Assembly (NCBI RefSeq): GCF_028290025.1
Contig: NZ_JAQGKQ010000035.1
Span: forward strand, 1-54,529
From: Cypionkella sp.
GTDB taxonomy: Bacteria > Pseudomonadota > Alphaproteobacteria > Rhodobacterales > Rhodobacteraceae
Direction: 5' to 3'
Length of the DNA stretch: 54,529 bases
Shown: piece by piece, positions 42,209 through 49,759 of the stretch
Layout of the letters: every line of letters starts with the position of its first letter
Numbering within the stretch: position 1 is the first letter of the stretch
Translations under genes and position numbers: made by a program
Notes under the pieces: generated by a model
What the model was told of the DNA's origin: nothing
Databases searched by the model: none
The model's input: only the letters and a program-made list of their open reading frames with translations

Positions 42209-42786
42209 GCCTGCACTCCCAAAATCTCGGATTTGATCTTCTCAGCGGTTTCCTTCGTCATGCCGGCTGCCTTGGCGACGGTATCGACGGCGGTCTCCAC
42301 TTTCTTGGCGAACTCGGTTTCCAGCTTGCGACGGCGATCGCTGCTGATGTGCTGGGCCTGCGCCGCCTGCTTGAAGGCGCTCGCGAGCATCATGGCATCG
42401 CTGGCCTTCATGCTGTCGGCATCGCCAAGCATCTGAAACACCAGCGCCTTGATGGTCTCCCCGGTCAGCACGGTCAGATCATCGCTGGCTTTCGCGTCGA
42501 ACTTATCGGCCAGAACGGCGACGATCTCGCTGGTTTCACTCAGGCGCTTGGACAGTCGGGCCAACCGGATCGAATAGCGGTTGAAGCTGCTGAAGGCCGG
42601 AATGGTGAATTCCAGCTCGCCCCGATGCTCAGCCATCAGCGCTTCGCACTTGCTTACGAACTCGGCATAAATATCGGTCTGGGTGCGCTCGAGCGTGGTC
42701 AGCTCTTTCGCTGCCCAAGACACGATGCCTTCGGCTTCGGTCGGCATGGTTTGGAATGACGATAGCCGCCCGCGCCCGATCGCCAT
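42205..42786 (-). CDS. Terminase small-subunit-like protein (DUF3486, Mu gp27)
   Basis: A 193-residue helical protein. The start AIGRGRLSSFQTMPTEAEGIVSWAAKEL and the region RLARLSKRLSETSEIVAVLADKFD match DUF3486, the Mu gp27 family that acts with gp28 in packaging. It overlaps the GapR gene. Three bases separate it from the upstream gene. Confidence 0.9.
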   Translation of the reverse strand: MAIGRGRLSSFQTMPTEAEGIVSWAAKELTTLERTQTDIYAEFVSKCEALMAEHRGELEFTIPAFSSFNRYSIRLARLSKRLSETSEIVAVLADKFDAKASDDLTVLTGETIKALVFQMLGDADSMKASDAMMLASAFKQAAQAQHISSDRRRKLETEFAKKVETAVDTVAKAAGMTKETAEKIKSEILGVQA

Positions 42787-42789
42787 TGG

Positions 42790-43092
42790 TTATTCCCCCG
42801 AACGACTGGGGCGATCAATGCCCTCAATGACGATGGCGCGGCGCATATGGCGCGCGCCTTTTTCGGTCAGCGTGGCGATGACAACGGAATCCGCCCGAAA
42901 CAGGGTGACGGCCCCCATTTGCTCGAGCCAATCAAGCTCGCCGTGAACCCATTCGCGGGGCCGGTCAATGCCAAGCTGGTATAACTCTTTGGCAATAAAG
43001 CCCGAATGCAGGCGTTCATCCACCTGCTTTGACAGCGCCTTCAGGATGATCAGTCGTGCGTCAGGGCGCACAACGTCGTTTTCGTAATTCAT
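42790..43092 (-). CDS. Winged-helix phage protein (Mu gp26 position, VpaChn25_0724-like)
   Basis: A 100-residue protein with a winged-helix pattern: DARLIILKALSKQVDERLHSGFIAKELYQLGIDRPREWVHGELDWLEQMGAVTLFRADSVVIATLTEKGARHM. This matches the small phage HTH family at gene 26 of Mu-like phages. It is likely a DNA-binding protein rather than a virion part. Target unknown. Confidence 0.82.
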   Translation of the reverse strand: MNYENDVVRPDARLIILKALSKQVDERLHSGFIAKELYQLGIDRPREWVHGELDWLEQMGAVTLFRADSVVIATLTEKGARHMRRAIVIEGIDRPSRSGE

Positions 43093-43096
43093 GGCA

Positions 43097-43456
43097 TCAA
43101 GACTTTCGCAGGAGGTGCTCTTCGTGGCGGCTGACGGTGGCTTCGACCCGCTCCATGATTTCGCCGTGGGAGCTCAGTTTGACGTTCATCACGTCGAGAG
43201 CGCCCGAAAGCCGCATCATGGTCAGCTCCAGCTCATGCACGTCCTTCTTTGACGGCCCGGACTGTTGCTGCTGATCCATCATGCTGACGCGCTGTCCGAT
43301 GGCGGTTACTTCGACCGTCAACGAGTCGAGGCGCACGCCGTTTTTCTTCGATGGGCCGCTGAAAATGTTCCAAACGACCGTCGCAAGGTTGACAAAAGTC
43401 GAGAGGGCCAGCGCCCAAAGGATCAGGACCTGTACGGAGGTGTCGTCAGGCGTCAC
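43097..43456 (-). CDS. DUF2730 membrane protein (Mu gp25)
   Basis: A 119-residue protein with one N-terminal membrane segment (VQVLILWALALSTFVNLATVVWNIF) and a coiled-coil tail with QRVSMMDQQQQSG and LTMMRLSGALDVMNVKL. It matches DUF2730 in Mu-like lysis regions. The GTG at 43,456 overlaps the holin stop by four bases; an in-frame GTG lies 12 bases further upstream. It probably works in lysis. Confidence 0.8.
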   Translation of the reverse strand: MTPDDTSVQVLILWALALSTFVNLATVVWNIFSGPSKKNGVRLDSLTVEVTAIGQRVSMMDQQQQSGPSKKDVHELELTMMRLSGALDVMNVKLSSHGEIMERVEATVSRHEEHLLRKS

Positions 43457-43959
43457 TTGGCCACCCACGTTTTAACGACGTCTTTGACGGTGTGACCGCC
43501 CATATAAAGGGCCATGTAAAGGCCACTTAACTGGATAAGATCGGAGAACGGCATCGGCGGCAGAGCGGTCTTCCAGATCGCGTTGGCGATGTGCAACAGG
43601 ACCGTATTCCACAGCCAAAGGAAGCCGAGCAAATACATGCCAGCCGGTCGCCAAGCCCGCATCCAAGTCGGTTCATCCTGCTCGGCGGCAAGCGTCGCCA
43701 GTTGCAGCTGAAGGTCGCGATCATAGGCCGCGATCATCTCGGGGGCAGCGGTTTCGACAGCACGCATGGCCTCAATAACCCGTCCGGGCATTTCCTCCAT
43801 TGCCTTAGGCAATTCTGCGGGCGGCACCCCAATCCTGTCGGCGATGGCCTGCACAACTGCCGATGTCAGCTGACCGTTTTGATCGCCAATCTTTCCGGAC
43901 AGCAGCTTTTCGATGAAAGGCAGGCCGGATTTGAGGGCAAGAGCGATAAGTGGCGTCAT
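43453..43959 (-). CDS. Holin, GTA three-TM type
   Basis: A 168-residue protein. The middle and end have PTWMRAWRPAGMYLLGFLWLWNTVLLHIANAIWKT and LSGLYMALYMGGHTVKDV, matching the GTA_holin_3TM family. Family members form the pore for endolysin release. It follows the lysozyme gene by three bases. N-terminal residues are mostly helical and cytosolic. Confidence 0.83.
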   Translation of the reverse strand: MTPLIALALKSGLPFIEKLLSGKIGDQNGQLTSAVVQAIADRIGVPPAELPKAMEEMPGRVIEAMRAVETAAPEMIAAYDRDLQLQLATLAAEQDEPTWMRAWRPAGMYLLGFLWLWNTVLLHIANAIWKTALPPMPFSDLIQLSGLYMALYMGGHTVKDVVKTWVAK

Positions 43960-43962
43960 AGA

Positions 43963-44889
43963 TCAGAAGCTCCGAAGGATGGCCGCAACACGCGGCAAGC
44001 TGGGATTGATTTGGGCGGCGATGACATCGCGGTACCGCCACGCGAGCGACGCGCCCCAAAGCGCGAGGCCCACCATGCTGGCGTCGCCAGAGTACGGCAG
44101 GCTGGTGATCTGATCGGCGAGGCCGGTTGCAGCGGCTGGCAGGGTGGCTGCGGCGGCAAGTGCGGGCGCGACGGTCTTGGCGCGCGCATCAAGGCGACGC
44201 TGCAGCGTACTCAGGGTCGCACGGCCGAGGATGCCGTCGACGGTCAGACCGTGATCGCCTTGGAACTTGCGCGCGGCGGCTTCGGTAATCGCGTTGATGT
44301 TCGCGCCCGGATCATACCCTAAGACCTTGAACCCAGCGCGGGCGGCGGCAGTTTCGGCCCCAGATAGCAGGAGACCCCAGCGTGCGAATCCGGCTACGGG
44401 CGTCGGCAGGGCAGCCGCGCGGTATTTGCCATCGAGCAGCATATCTGCTTCGCGCGAACGTCGATCCGTCAGGCCCGGCAGAACCTTGCCGCCCGCCTTG
44501 TTCCACTGCATCAGGCTTGCGCGAATTTGAGCGCGCGCGGCGTTAGTCTTCCATAGCTTGACCCAAGTGGCTGTTTTGATTTTGCCAAGGTTCCAGTGAA
44601 ACGAGACGCCCGCATCGAATTCGTACTTATTGGGACGGGTGACTTTCGATCCAACGACGTCTGTCATGGCGATCTGGACGGCTGGCTCGTAGCTGGACCG
44701 CAGCGCCTCTTGCAAAAGCGCAGTCGCCTGTTCTTTGGTGATGATCATGCCAGCCTTGGGCTTCACGACACCTGAGGCTGCCGTCAGACCAGCGCCGATG
44801 GTCCAAACCCCTACGCTATCGCGATAAGCGCGCAGCACGACGCCCTCTTCAAGCTCTAGGGCGGCGATACCTTGGGCGCTGGTTTGCAT
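43963..44889 (-). CDS. Endolysin: GH24 lysozyme with peptidoglycan-binding domain
   Basis: A 308-residue lysozyme. The catalytic triad is E15, D24 and T30 in ELEEGVVLRAYRDSVGVWTIGAG, with the T4 lysozyme spacing. Residues about 200-235 form a peptidoglycan-binding repeat (NINAITEAAARKFQGDHGLTVDGILGRATLSTLQRRL). A hydrophobic segment near residue 275 (MVGLALWGASLAWRYRDVIAA) may be a membrane anchor. GAGGA lies six bases before the ATG. It is the first late gene after a Mor-type promoter. Confidence 0.92.
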   Translation of the reverse strand: MQTSAQGIAALELEEGVVLRAYRDSVGVWTIGAGLTAASGVVKPKAGMIITKEQATALLQEALRSSYEPAVQIAMTDVVGSKVTRPNKYEFDAGVSFHWNLGKIKTATWVKLWKTNAARAQIRASLMQWNKAGGKVLPGLTDRRSREADMLLDGKYRAAALPTPVAGFARWGLLLSGAETAAARAGFKVLGYDPGANINAITEAAARKFQGDHGLTVDGILGRATLSTLQRRLDARAKTVAPALAAAATLPAAATGLADQITSLPYSGDASMVGLALWGASLAWRYRDVIAAQINPSLPRVAAILRSF

Positions 44890-44936
44890 GACTGTCCTCG
44901 GGAAATGAGGCGAGCCAAGCTCGCGCGTTCCCGGTC

Positions 44937-44986
44937 AGTATGCGATGCAAAGGGGGGTCAAATTCACCTACAACGGTGTGTAGGGA
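44937..44986 (-). promoter_or_regulatory. Late promoter of the lysis region with 18-bp activator dyad
   Basis: The same dyad CCTACAACGGTGTGTAGG occurs at 44,967-44,984, and 21 bases are identical to the copy at 32,521-32,541. The -10 element CATACT (44,942-44,937) lies 24 bases away. The site stands right after the Mor-like gene and before lysozyme. No consensus -35 exists, in keeping with activator dependence. A stem-loop at 44,899-44,933 lies in the expected leader. Confidence 0.62.
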
Positions 44987-44988
44987 GA

Positions 44989-45360
44989 TCAGAGCAGGGA
45001 GTGCTGACGTGGGTCGACCCAGCCGCGCTGCGGTCCGTTATCAATCCAGCGGGTGACGGTCGGCATTGACGCGTGCAGCCTGCGGCAAATATCCGCTTTG
45101 GACAAGCCCTCAACGGTGAAGAGGTATTGCGCGATCCACGGCTTGGCGGTCGGCACCCGCGCCGGCAGCCGATCTTTCACATCCGCCAAGGCGCGCAAGC
45201 CGTCCATGCCAATCGTTTCGATTGCAAGTGCCTTACCTTTTGGGTTCTTGGCCACGTAAAACTCTGCCCCGCCAAATGCCAAAAAGAACCGAACAGCGAG
45301 TTCGGCTCCAAGGGCTGTAACATAAGCCTCGAGATGGGCAGGCGGGCGCGGGATGTTCAC
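44989..45360 (-). CDS. Mor/C-like late transcription activator
   Basis: A 123-residue protein. The region VTALGAELAVRFFLAFGGAEFYVAKNPKG resembles Mu Mor, where an alpha-helix precedes a GG-x-x-x-Y strand. A C-terminal HTH follows (EGLSKADICRRLHASMPTVTRWI). Mor and C bind dyads upstream of late promoters. It lies immediately before one of two identical dyads. Likely activator of late genes at 44,967 and 32,522. Confidence 0.75.
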   Translation of the reverse strand: MNIPRPPAHLEAYVTALGAELAVRFFLAFGGAEFYVAKNPKGKALAIETIGMDGLRALADVKDRLPARVPTAKPWIAQYLFTVEGLSKADICRRLHASMPTVTRWIDNGPQRGWVDPRQHSLL

Positions 45361-45983
45361 GGATCGCCACCGAACTTTTCTGCTTCATTGCCCCAACACG
45401 TCCAACCGGCGCGCTGCTGACGGCTGAAGAGTTCGCAGCGTTGCGCATTCGGCATCAGCTTTTCGGCCTCGCGGAAACACTCCTCGGGCTTGCGGCTATG
45501 CTGACGGGCAAGCCCGAAGATCGTGTTGCGCACAGACCGCGTTGTCTTCGGGGCCCCGCGTGTGGCGATGAGGAACGGCTCGCCTGCATTGCGCAGAATG
45601 TAACCGGTGCCAAAGGTCTGGCGGGCGTTTTTCGTTTGCTTGACCCAATGACCGCTGGTCTTGAAGGTGAAGCCCCACGCGTCGATCAACTCCAACGCCT
45701 GCGGTAGCATCGGCCCGACTGCCCAGAACCACAGCAAGCAGTCGCGCGCCGCGAGCAACTCGACTGGCATTGCCTTGCCTTCATCGATCGACATGGTCTT
45801 ATAATAGGCTTGAGGCGATTTCTCGTAGCCGAGATCGGAGCGCATTTCGTACTGCCACGGGAAATCCGCCATGATCAGATCAAAGCCACCGGCCGGGCGC
45901 AGATCGCGGAATGGACTGATCAGGTCAGCTGAAACGGGACGCGGTACCGCAACCGGACCAATATGCCCAAACATGTCCGCCAT
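45357..45983 (-). CDS. MT-A70-family adenine methyltransferase
   Basis: A 208-residue methyltransferase. Motifs include ADFPWQYEMRSDLGYEKSPQAYYKTMS (usually ADPPW; here Phe replaces the first Pro, residues 40-43), then LLWFWAVGPMLPQALELI and TGYILRNAGEPFLIATRG, HSRKPEE and ELFSRQQRAGW. These match phage MT-A70 enzymes that form N6-methyladenine in DNA. It lies in the early/middle operon and is separate from the late D12 methyltransferase. I chose ATG 45,983; the upstream extension does not match. Confidence 0.88.
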   Translation of the reverse strand: MADMFGHIGPVAVPRPVSADLISPFRDLRPAGGFDLIMADFPWQYEMRSDLGYEKSPQAYYKTMSIDEGKAMPVELLAARDCLLWFWAVGPMLPQALELIDAWGFTFKTSGHWVKQTKNARQTFGTGYILRNAGEPFLIATRGAPKTTRSVRNTIFGLARQHSRKPEECFREAEKLMPNAQRCELFSRQQRAGWTCWGNEAEKFGGDP

Positions 45984-46141
45984 CGGGTTCACAGCCTGCC
46001 TCTGTCGCCCAAAAACCGCCCAAATTCTAAGACCAAGCAAATTATTGGACAGTTCATGCAAATCCAGCTGTATCGATGGCTGTGCCAACGCCTTAGGCTC
46101 CTACCAGCTTGGGCTATTGCCATCCCCAATGGACGAATCCG

Positions 46142-46387
46142 ATGCACAAGAACGTCGCTCAACTGCTGAAGAAGCAAGAATCCGACTTGGAAAACGAGGG
46201 CCGGGACATGTGGCGCGCGGCCGTTGCAGACGTTGTGATGGACCTTCTCTTGACCGGCAAAGTTGTTAGCTATCAAACGCTGTGCAAAAAAATTGAGGCA
46301 CAAATTGACCTTGGCGAAAACTTGCCAATTCGCAGCCAGCTGCGCGGAGCGTGGAATGTTCTGAATGGGCTGCCGCCGCGTGAGTGA
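46142..46387 (+). CDS. Small helical protein on the opposite strand, unknown
   Basis: An 81-residue protein (MHKNVAQLLKKQESDLENEGRDMWRAAVADVVMDLLLTGKVVSYQTLCKKIEAQIDLGENL...) on the strand opposite the early genes, in a gap where no leftward frame looks coding. Composition is charged and helical as in a real protein. A weak GGA site precedes the ATG. It may be a late inserted accessory gene. No family recognised. Confidence 0.55.
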   Translation: MHKNVAQLLKKQESDLENEGRDMWRAAVADVVMDLLLTGKVVSYQTLCKKIEAQIDLGENLPIRSQLRGAWNVLNGLPPRE

Positions 46388-46404
46388 ATAAGCGCGATCT
46401 GCTA

Positions 46405-46848
46405 TCACAGCTTTATCCCCGCCCGCCCGCACATCGCCTTCAGCGCCTCAATCACCGTGGCGATCTGCTTCCAGTCGCGTAAGCCATCGATGTCGAAGGG
46501 CACCGCACCCCAAGCCTTCTCAAACCGGGCGCGGATGAAGGCATTGAGACCCGCTGCCCCCGGCAGATCTACCGCACCCGCCCGCGCGAGCTTGCCCCAA
46601 AGCACATGGCAAAACTTGATGTCACCGCGCGTGGCTGGACGACGATAGGTGCGGCTGGCCTTCCCGGCCGAGGGCTTGAACCCGCGCGCCTTCAGCGCGT
46701 CGAGCACCGCCTGTTGCTCGGCAGGCGTCATGGTGGCGAGGCTCTCTTTGCCCGTCACCAGCAGCTGCAGATCGCGGCGGGTGTCGTTATCCATGCCAAG
46801 ATCACGGCAGGCAACATGGATGGTTTTCAGGACGGTGTTGGCGGTCAT
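46405..46848 (-). CDS. GemA/gp16 family regulator (DUF1018)
   Basis: A 147-residue protein. The pattern LKTIHVACRDLGMDNDTRRDLQLLVTGKESLATMTPAEQQAVLDALKARGFKP and the FCHVLWGKLARAGAVD, WKQIATVIEALKAM parts match the gp16/GemA family. Mu GemA modulates host gene expression and DNA supercoiling during phage growth. It is part of the leftward early operon. Confidence 0.92.
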   Translation of the reverse strand: MTANTVLKTIHVACRDLGMDNDTRRDLQLLVTGKESLATMTPAEQQAVLDALKARGFKPSAGKASRTYRRPATRGDIKFCHVLWGKLARAGAVDLPGAAGLNAFIRARFEKAWGAVPFDIDGLRDWKQIATVIEALKAMCGRAGIKL

Positions 46849-47099
46849 CTGGTCCCCTTCTTTTTACCTAGCACCTGCTCGACCGCCTCGCCGAACTGGC
46901 GGATGAGCACATTGATATCGACGACGAAACAAGCACCCTCGCGCCCCTCGACTCGCAGATGCACCTCTTCGTGGGTGATGCTGACGGTGAAGCGCGTCAT
47001 GTCGTCCATCTTGCCTTTGGCTTCGGCCAAGTGCTGGCCAATCGACCCGCGATCAGCCGCATACACGGGTACGGAAAACTGGCAGGCTTCGCGGCTCAT
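46845..47099 (-). CDS. Small early phage protein, unknown
   Basis: An 84-residue protein (MSREACQFSVPVYAADRGSIGQHLAEAKGKMDDMTRFTVSITHEEVHLRVEGREG...). It has a mixed helix and strand pattern and a lysine-rich C-terminus. A start at 47,099 avoids an arginine-rich upstream part with no coding look. The stop overlaps gp16. No family recognised; a small early regulator is possible. Confidence 0.6.
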   Translation of the reverse strand: MSREACQFSVPVYAADRGSIGQHLAEAKGKMDDMTRFTVSITHEEVHLRVEGREGACFVVDINVLIRQFGEAVEQVLGKKKGTR

Positions 47100-47103
47100 C
47101 GCT

Positions 47104-47754
47104 CTACGCCTTCGCCAGATCGATAGTGACCGCCTGCCACGCACCGTCAATCGACGTGCGGCGGTGGCAGCGAACATAGGTTTTGGACCCCTCGACGCGC
47201 ATGGCATCGCGGATCGCCTTCATCCCTCGCATCCAGCGCGGATCGGTAATTTCCAACCGCAGCAGCATGAAGATTTCCGAGCGATTGATCTGGCCCGCCT
47301 TGTCGGTGTTGAAGGCGCGGGTGACGATGGCGCGGATTTCGTCGCGCGCCCCTTGCGCCCATTCGTTCAGGCATTCATCGACCAGACCCTTGGCGATCTG
47401 CAGCTCGGGGCCGAAGACGATGTTATCGGCAACTTGCACCGATACCTTGAACAGCCCGTCATGCGTGGTCAGGGTTTTATTGCCCTTCGCGCCGCCCACG
47501 GTGCTTTCATATTCCTGTGCCAACAGCGCTTCAAAACTGCCGAGATCGTCAAAGGTATGCTCTTTGAAACGGCTGACCTGCTCGGAAAGCGCGATGGCAT
47601 GGCCCATCACTTTGCGCACCAAACCGTCTTCCAGAAGGTGCTGCGGCTTGATCAGGCTGACTGGAACCATCGCGCCTTTGGCGTCAGGCATATATTCGAC
47701 ATCACCTAGATAAGTGCGGCCGGAGGGGATTTCAGCGGGCGTGAAAGCGGTCAT
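47104..47754 (-). CDS. DUF3164 early phage protein
   Basis: A 216-residue protein. The order YLGDVEYMPDAKGAMVPVSLIKPQHLLEDGLVRKVMGHAIALSEQVSRFKEHTFDDLGSFEALLAQEYESTVGGAKGNKTLTTHDG is characteristic of DUF3164. It is common in Mu-like early regions and may bind nucleic acid or host factors. No catalytic motif is evident. Five bases separate it from the next gene. Confidence 0.9.
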   Translation of the reverse strand: MTAFTPAEIPSGRTYLGDVEYMPDAKGAMVPVSLIKPQHLLEDGLVRKVMGHAIALSEQVSRFKEHTFDDLGSFEALLAQEYESTVGGAKGNKTLTTHDGLFKVSVQVADNIVFGPELQIAKGLVDECLNEWAQGARDEIRAIVTRAFNTDKAGQINRSEIFMLLRLEITDPRWMRGMKAIRDAMRVEGSKTYVRCHRRTSIDGAWQAVTIDLAKA

Positions 47755-47973
47755 TTAATGGTCCTTTAAAGGGCTGATCAGGAGGACTTCGGGAGGCTGT
47801 TCCCCCGGCATGGTAGGGACGAGGCCAAAGGTGGCGAGCACCACGGCCATCGCTTCGATCTCATCCATGGACACCAGCGTGACGCCGCGCCGACCGTGCA
47901 GGTCGATCTTGCCCAATGCGCGGGAGCAGCGTTTTAGCAGATCATTCATGGGCAGGAGCGCTGCATCGGTCAT
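47755..47973 (-). CDS. Small early phage protein, unknown
   Basis: A 72-residue protein (MTDAALLPMNDLLKRCSRALGKIDLHGRRGVTLVSMDEIEAMAVVLATFGLVP...). It is helical with a short strand and a proline-rich end. The start at 47,973 overlaps the upstream gene stop, which supports it. Its role is not recognised. Similar small genes lie between DUF3164 and MuB in related phages. Confidence 0.6.
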   Translation of the reverse strand: MTDAALLPMNDLLKRCSRALGKIDLHGRRGVTLVSMDEIEAMAVVLATFGLVPTMPGEQPPEVLLISPLKDH

Positions 47974-48356
47974 GTCTTTTCCACCTCTGCAAGATAACGC
48001 GGGCAGGCATTGCAGGCCCGGCGCATGCGCTGGCGCAGTGGGTTGCCCATGACAAAATGTGGGGCCTTGTCGCGCCAGTCTTGGCAGGTCTGCGCGCCGA
48101 TCTCGCCCAAGCCGGGGCAATCCATTACCCGGTCCATAAAGACGCCGCGCACCCGCTCTTCCAGCCGCGCAGTGTCGGCCTTATAGGTCATGTTCAACAC
48201 TTGGCTGATACAGGCACCCGAGCGATCCAGTTGCATGGCGACCCTGCCCTGCGTTGTTCTTCCGCAGACGATGGCCAGCGTTTCAACCCAATCGGGCAGT
48301 TCCGCACCCCATGCAGCGCGGGCAACCTCAAGCGACGTTGGCTTTTGCACCTTCAT
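47970..48356 (-). CDS. Small HTH protein with C-terminal cysteine cluster
   Basis: A 128-residue protein. The first 50 residues include a helix-turn-helix-like part (AMQLDRSGACISQVLNMTYKADTARLEERVRG). The last 50 contain four cysteines: C94-area in MDCPGLGEIG, CQDW, and RACNACPR, which could bind zinc or an Fe-S cluster. It is likely a transcription regulator of the early operon. Overlaps on both sides support translation. Confidence 0.68.
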   Translation of the reverse strand: MKVQKPTSLEVARAAWGAELPDWVETLAIVCGRTTQGRVAMQLDRSGACISQVLNMTYKADTARLEERVRGVFMDRVMDCPGLGEIGAQTCQDWRDKAPHFVMGNPLRQRMRRACNACPRYLAEVEKT

Positions 48357-48910
48357 TGCCCGACCTCCGCCAGCGGAGTCGCCGTGCCTAGGTTTGGATC
48401 AACGATGCACTGGAGCCTGCGCCCGCGCGGCGCTTTGATCCCGGTCGCGTTGATCAGCCGGTAAATTGCTGGCTTGGTGGGCGGGATCGCCTTTTGCACG
48501 ACACGCAGATAATCCGCCGTGAGCAGCAACCGGCAGTAGGAGCCAGCCTCCTCAAGTGTCAGCGGCACCGAACACATCGACAACAGGTCAGGCGGTGAAA
48601 AACCCCGGCTTTTCCGCATGATGGTCCACATCTGCTCATAAGCATCGCCAACCACCGGAGCGATCCTGATCTCGCCTTCCGGAATGACTTCAAAATTCAG
48701 CTTCGAAGCGCGGCGACCTTTTGGCGGTGATATGCGGCGCACCTTGCCTTCGGCTTCCCAGCCTTTGACGATGTGCATGGCGTGCGGAATTGTTGTCGAA
48801 ACCTCAAAGCTGATATTGGCAAAGACGAACTGTTGCAGCCGCAAGGCCACGGTCCAAGCCGCCTCTGCCTTCGCCAGCGCATCAGCTGAAGTATAGGTAG
48901 GTCCGCTCAT
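48353..48910 (-). CDS. Winged-helix-like early phage protein
   Basis: A 185-residue protein. The N-terminal part (LRLQQFVFANISFEVSTTIPHAMHIVKGWEAEGKVRRISPPKGRR) looks like a winged helix. The middle and end include LTLEEAGSYCRLLLTADYLRVVQKA and IYRLINATGIKAPRGRRLQCIVDPNLG. The family seems specific to transposable phages of this group. It is coupled to MuB by overlap. It may assist in DNA binding at transposition. Confidence 0.65.
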   Translation of the reverse strand: MSGPTYTSADALAKAEAAWTVALRLQQFVFANISFEVSTTIPHAMHIVKGWEAEGKVRRISPPKGRRASKLNFEVIPEGEIRIAPVVGDAYEQMWTIMRKSRGFSPPDLLSMCSVPLTLEEAGSYCRLLLTADYLRVVQKAIPPTKPAIYRLINATGIKAPRGRRLQCIVDPNLGTATPLAEVGQ

Positions 48911-49704
48911 GCCGCAGACCTCCGGCTGCGACCGGCAATGATGCCCAGTTGCGGTCGCGCTATCGGAGCTTCACCCGTGTGAAAGGCTCGGTTTGCCCAC
49001 TCGCCTTGGCCCAGATTCTTCAGCCCTTTCGAGGCTGCGAACTCATACATATTGGCCAGATTGGTCGAGATAATCCGCAGCGACCCTGACGAGGCGTGCA
49101 GCACTGCGGCGCGCAAATCGCTGTCGATGGCGATGCCCGGCGCATAAATCGGCGCGAGAAAATTTATATCTTCCATCGTCGCAGGCTCGGCTGCCACCCA
49201 GCTAAGAATACGCCCGTGGACGCGCTCCCATTGCTTTAGCTTCTGCGGTAGCAATTCCTCGCCCATCAGGATCAGCGGCACCTCTGTTGTGTCGTGCAAG
49301 TGGCGCAGCAGGTCGATGACCTTGCCTTGCGGGTCTTTCGAGCCCTTCGGCAGCAGCTGATCCGCCTCGTCGATGATCAGAATGCGGTTGGTCTTCTGTT
49401 GCAGCTGCACCGCCTGAAGGAACAGGTCCGCCACCCCTCCGGTCGGGCGTCCGCCCAGCTCGGCGACGATCATGCCAAACAGGCTGCGAATGCCCCCGAC
49501 CGGCAATGCCGTGATGTGACAGGCGTTGATCGCGTTGGTGGCGAAGATGCCGGAGGTGGTTTTGCCATATCCTGCCGGGCTGAAAAAACAGCCAATGCCC
49601 GGAAGGCCGTATGCCCGGTTTTCCAGACGGGTTGCGAGCGTCAGCAAGCGGGCCACATTGGCCAGCGGGGCTACGTTCTTGATAGGTTGGTTCGCCTGTG
49701 TCAT
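48907..49704 (-). CDS. Transposition ATPase MuB (AAA)
   Basis: A 265-residue AAA+ ATPase. The Walker A motif is FSPAGYGKTTS with K48 and Walker B is RILIIDEADQLL with D112 and E113. MuB binds target DNA, stimulates MuA and gives target immunity. It is directly after the transposase. The N-terminus is shorter than that of Mu MuB and lacks an obvious HTH. Confidence 0.93.
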   Translation of the reverse strand: MTQANQPIKNVAPLANVARLLTLATRLENRAYGLPGIGCFFSPAGYGKTTSGIFATNAINACHITALPVGGIRSLFGMIVAELGGRPTGGVADLFLQAVQLQQKTNRILIIDEADQLLPKGSKDPQGKVIDLLRHLHDTTEVPLILMGEELLPQKLKQWERVHGRILSWVAAEPATMEDINFLAPIYAPGIAIDSDLRAAVLHASSGSLRIISTNLANMYEFAASKGLKNLGQGEWANRAFHTGEAPIARPQLGIIAGRSRRSAA

Positions 49705-49759
49705 CCTGTCCTCGTCCTGTTATCGCCGCCGTAGGGCCCCACGCCCTCGGCGGCTTTCC

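Noticed and set aside
45989..46432. A 147-residue minus-strand frame between MT-A70 and gp16
   Set aside because: It lacks a ribosome site and domain pattern; the plus-strand frame in the same gap looks more protein-like.
49705..49759. CCGCCG/CGGCGG inverted repeat between MuA and MuB
   Set aside because: Six-base arms with a long loop and no U-tract; too weak to call a terminator.
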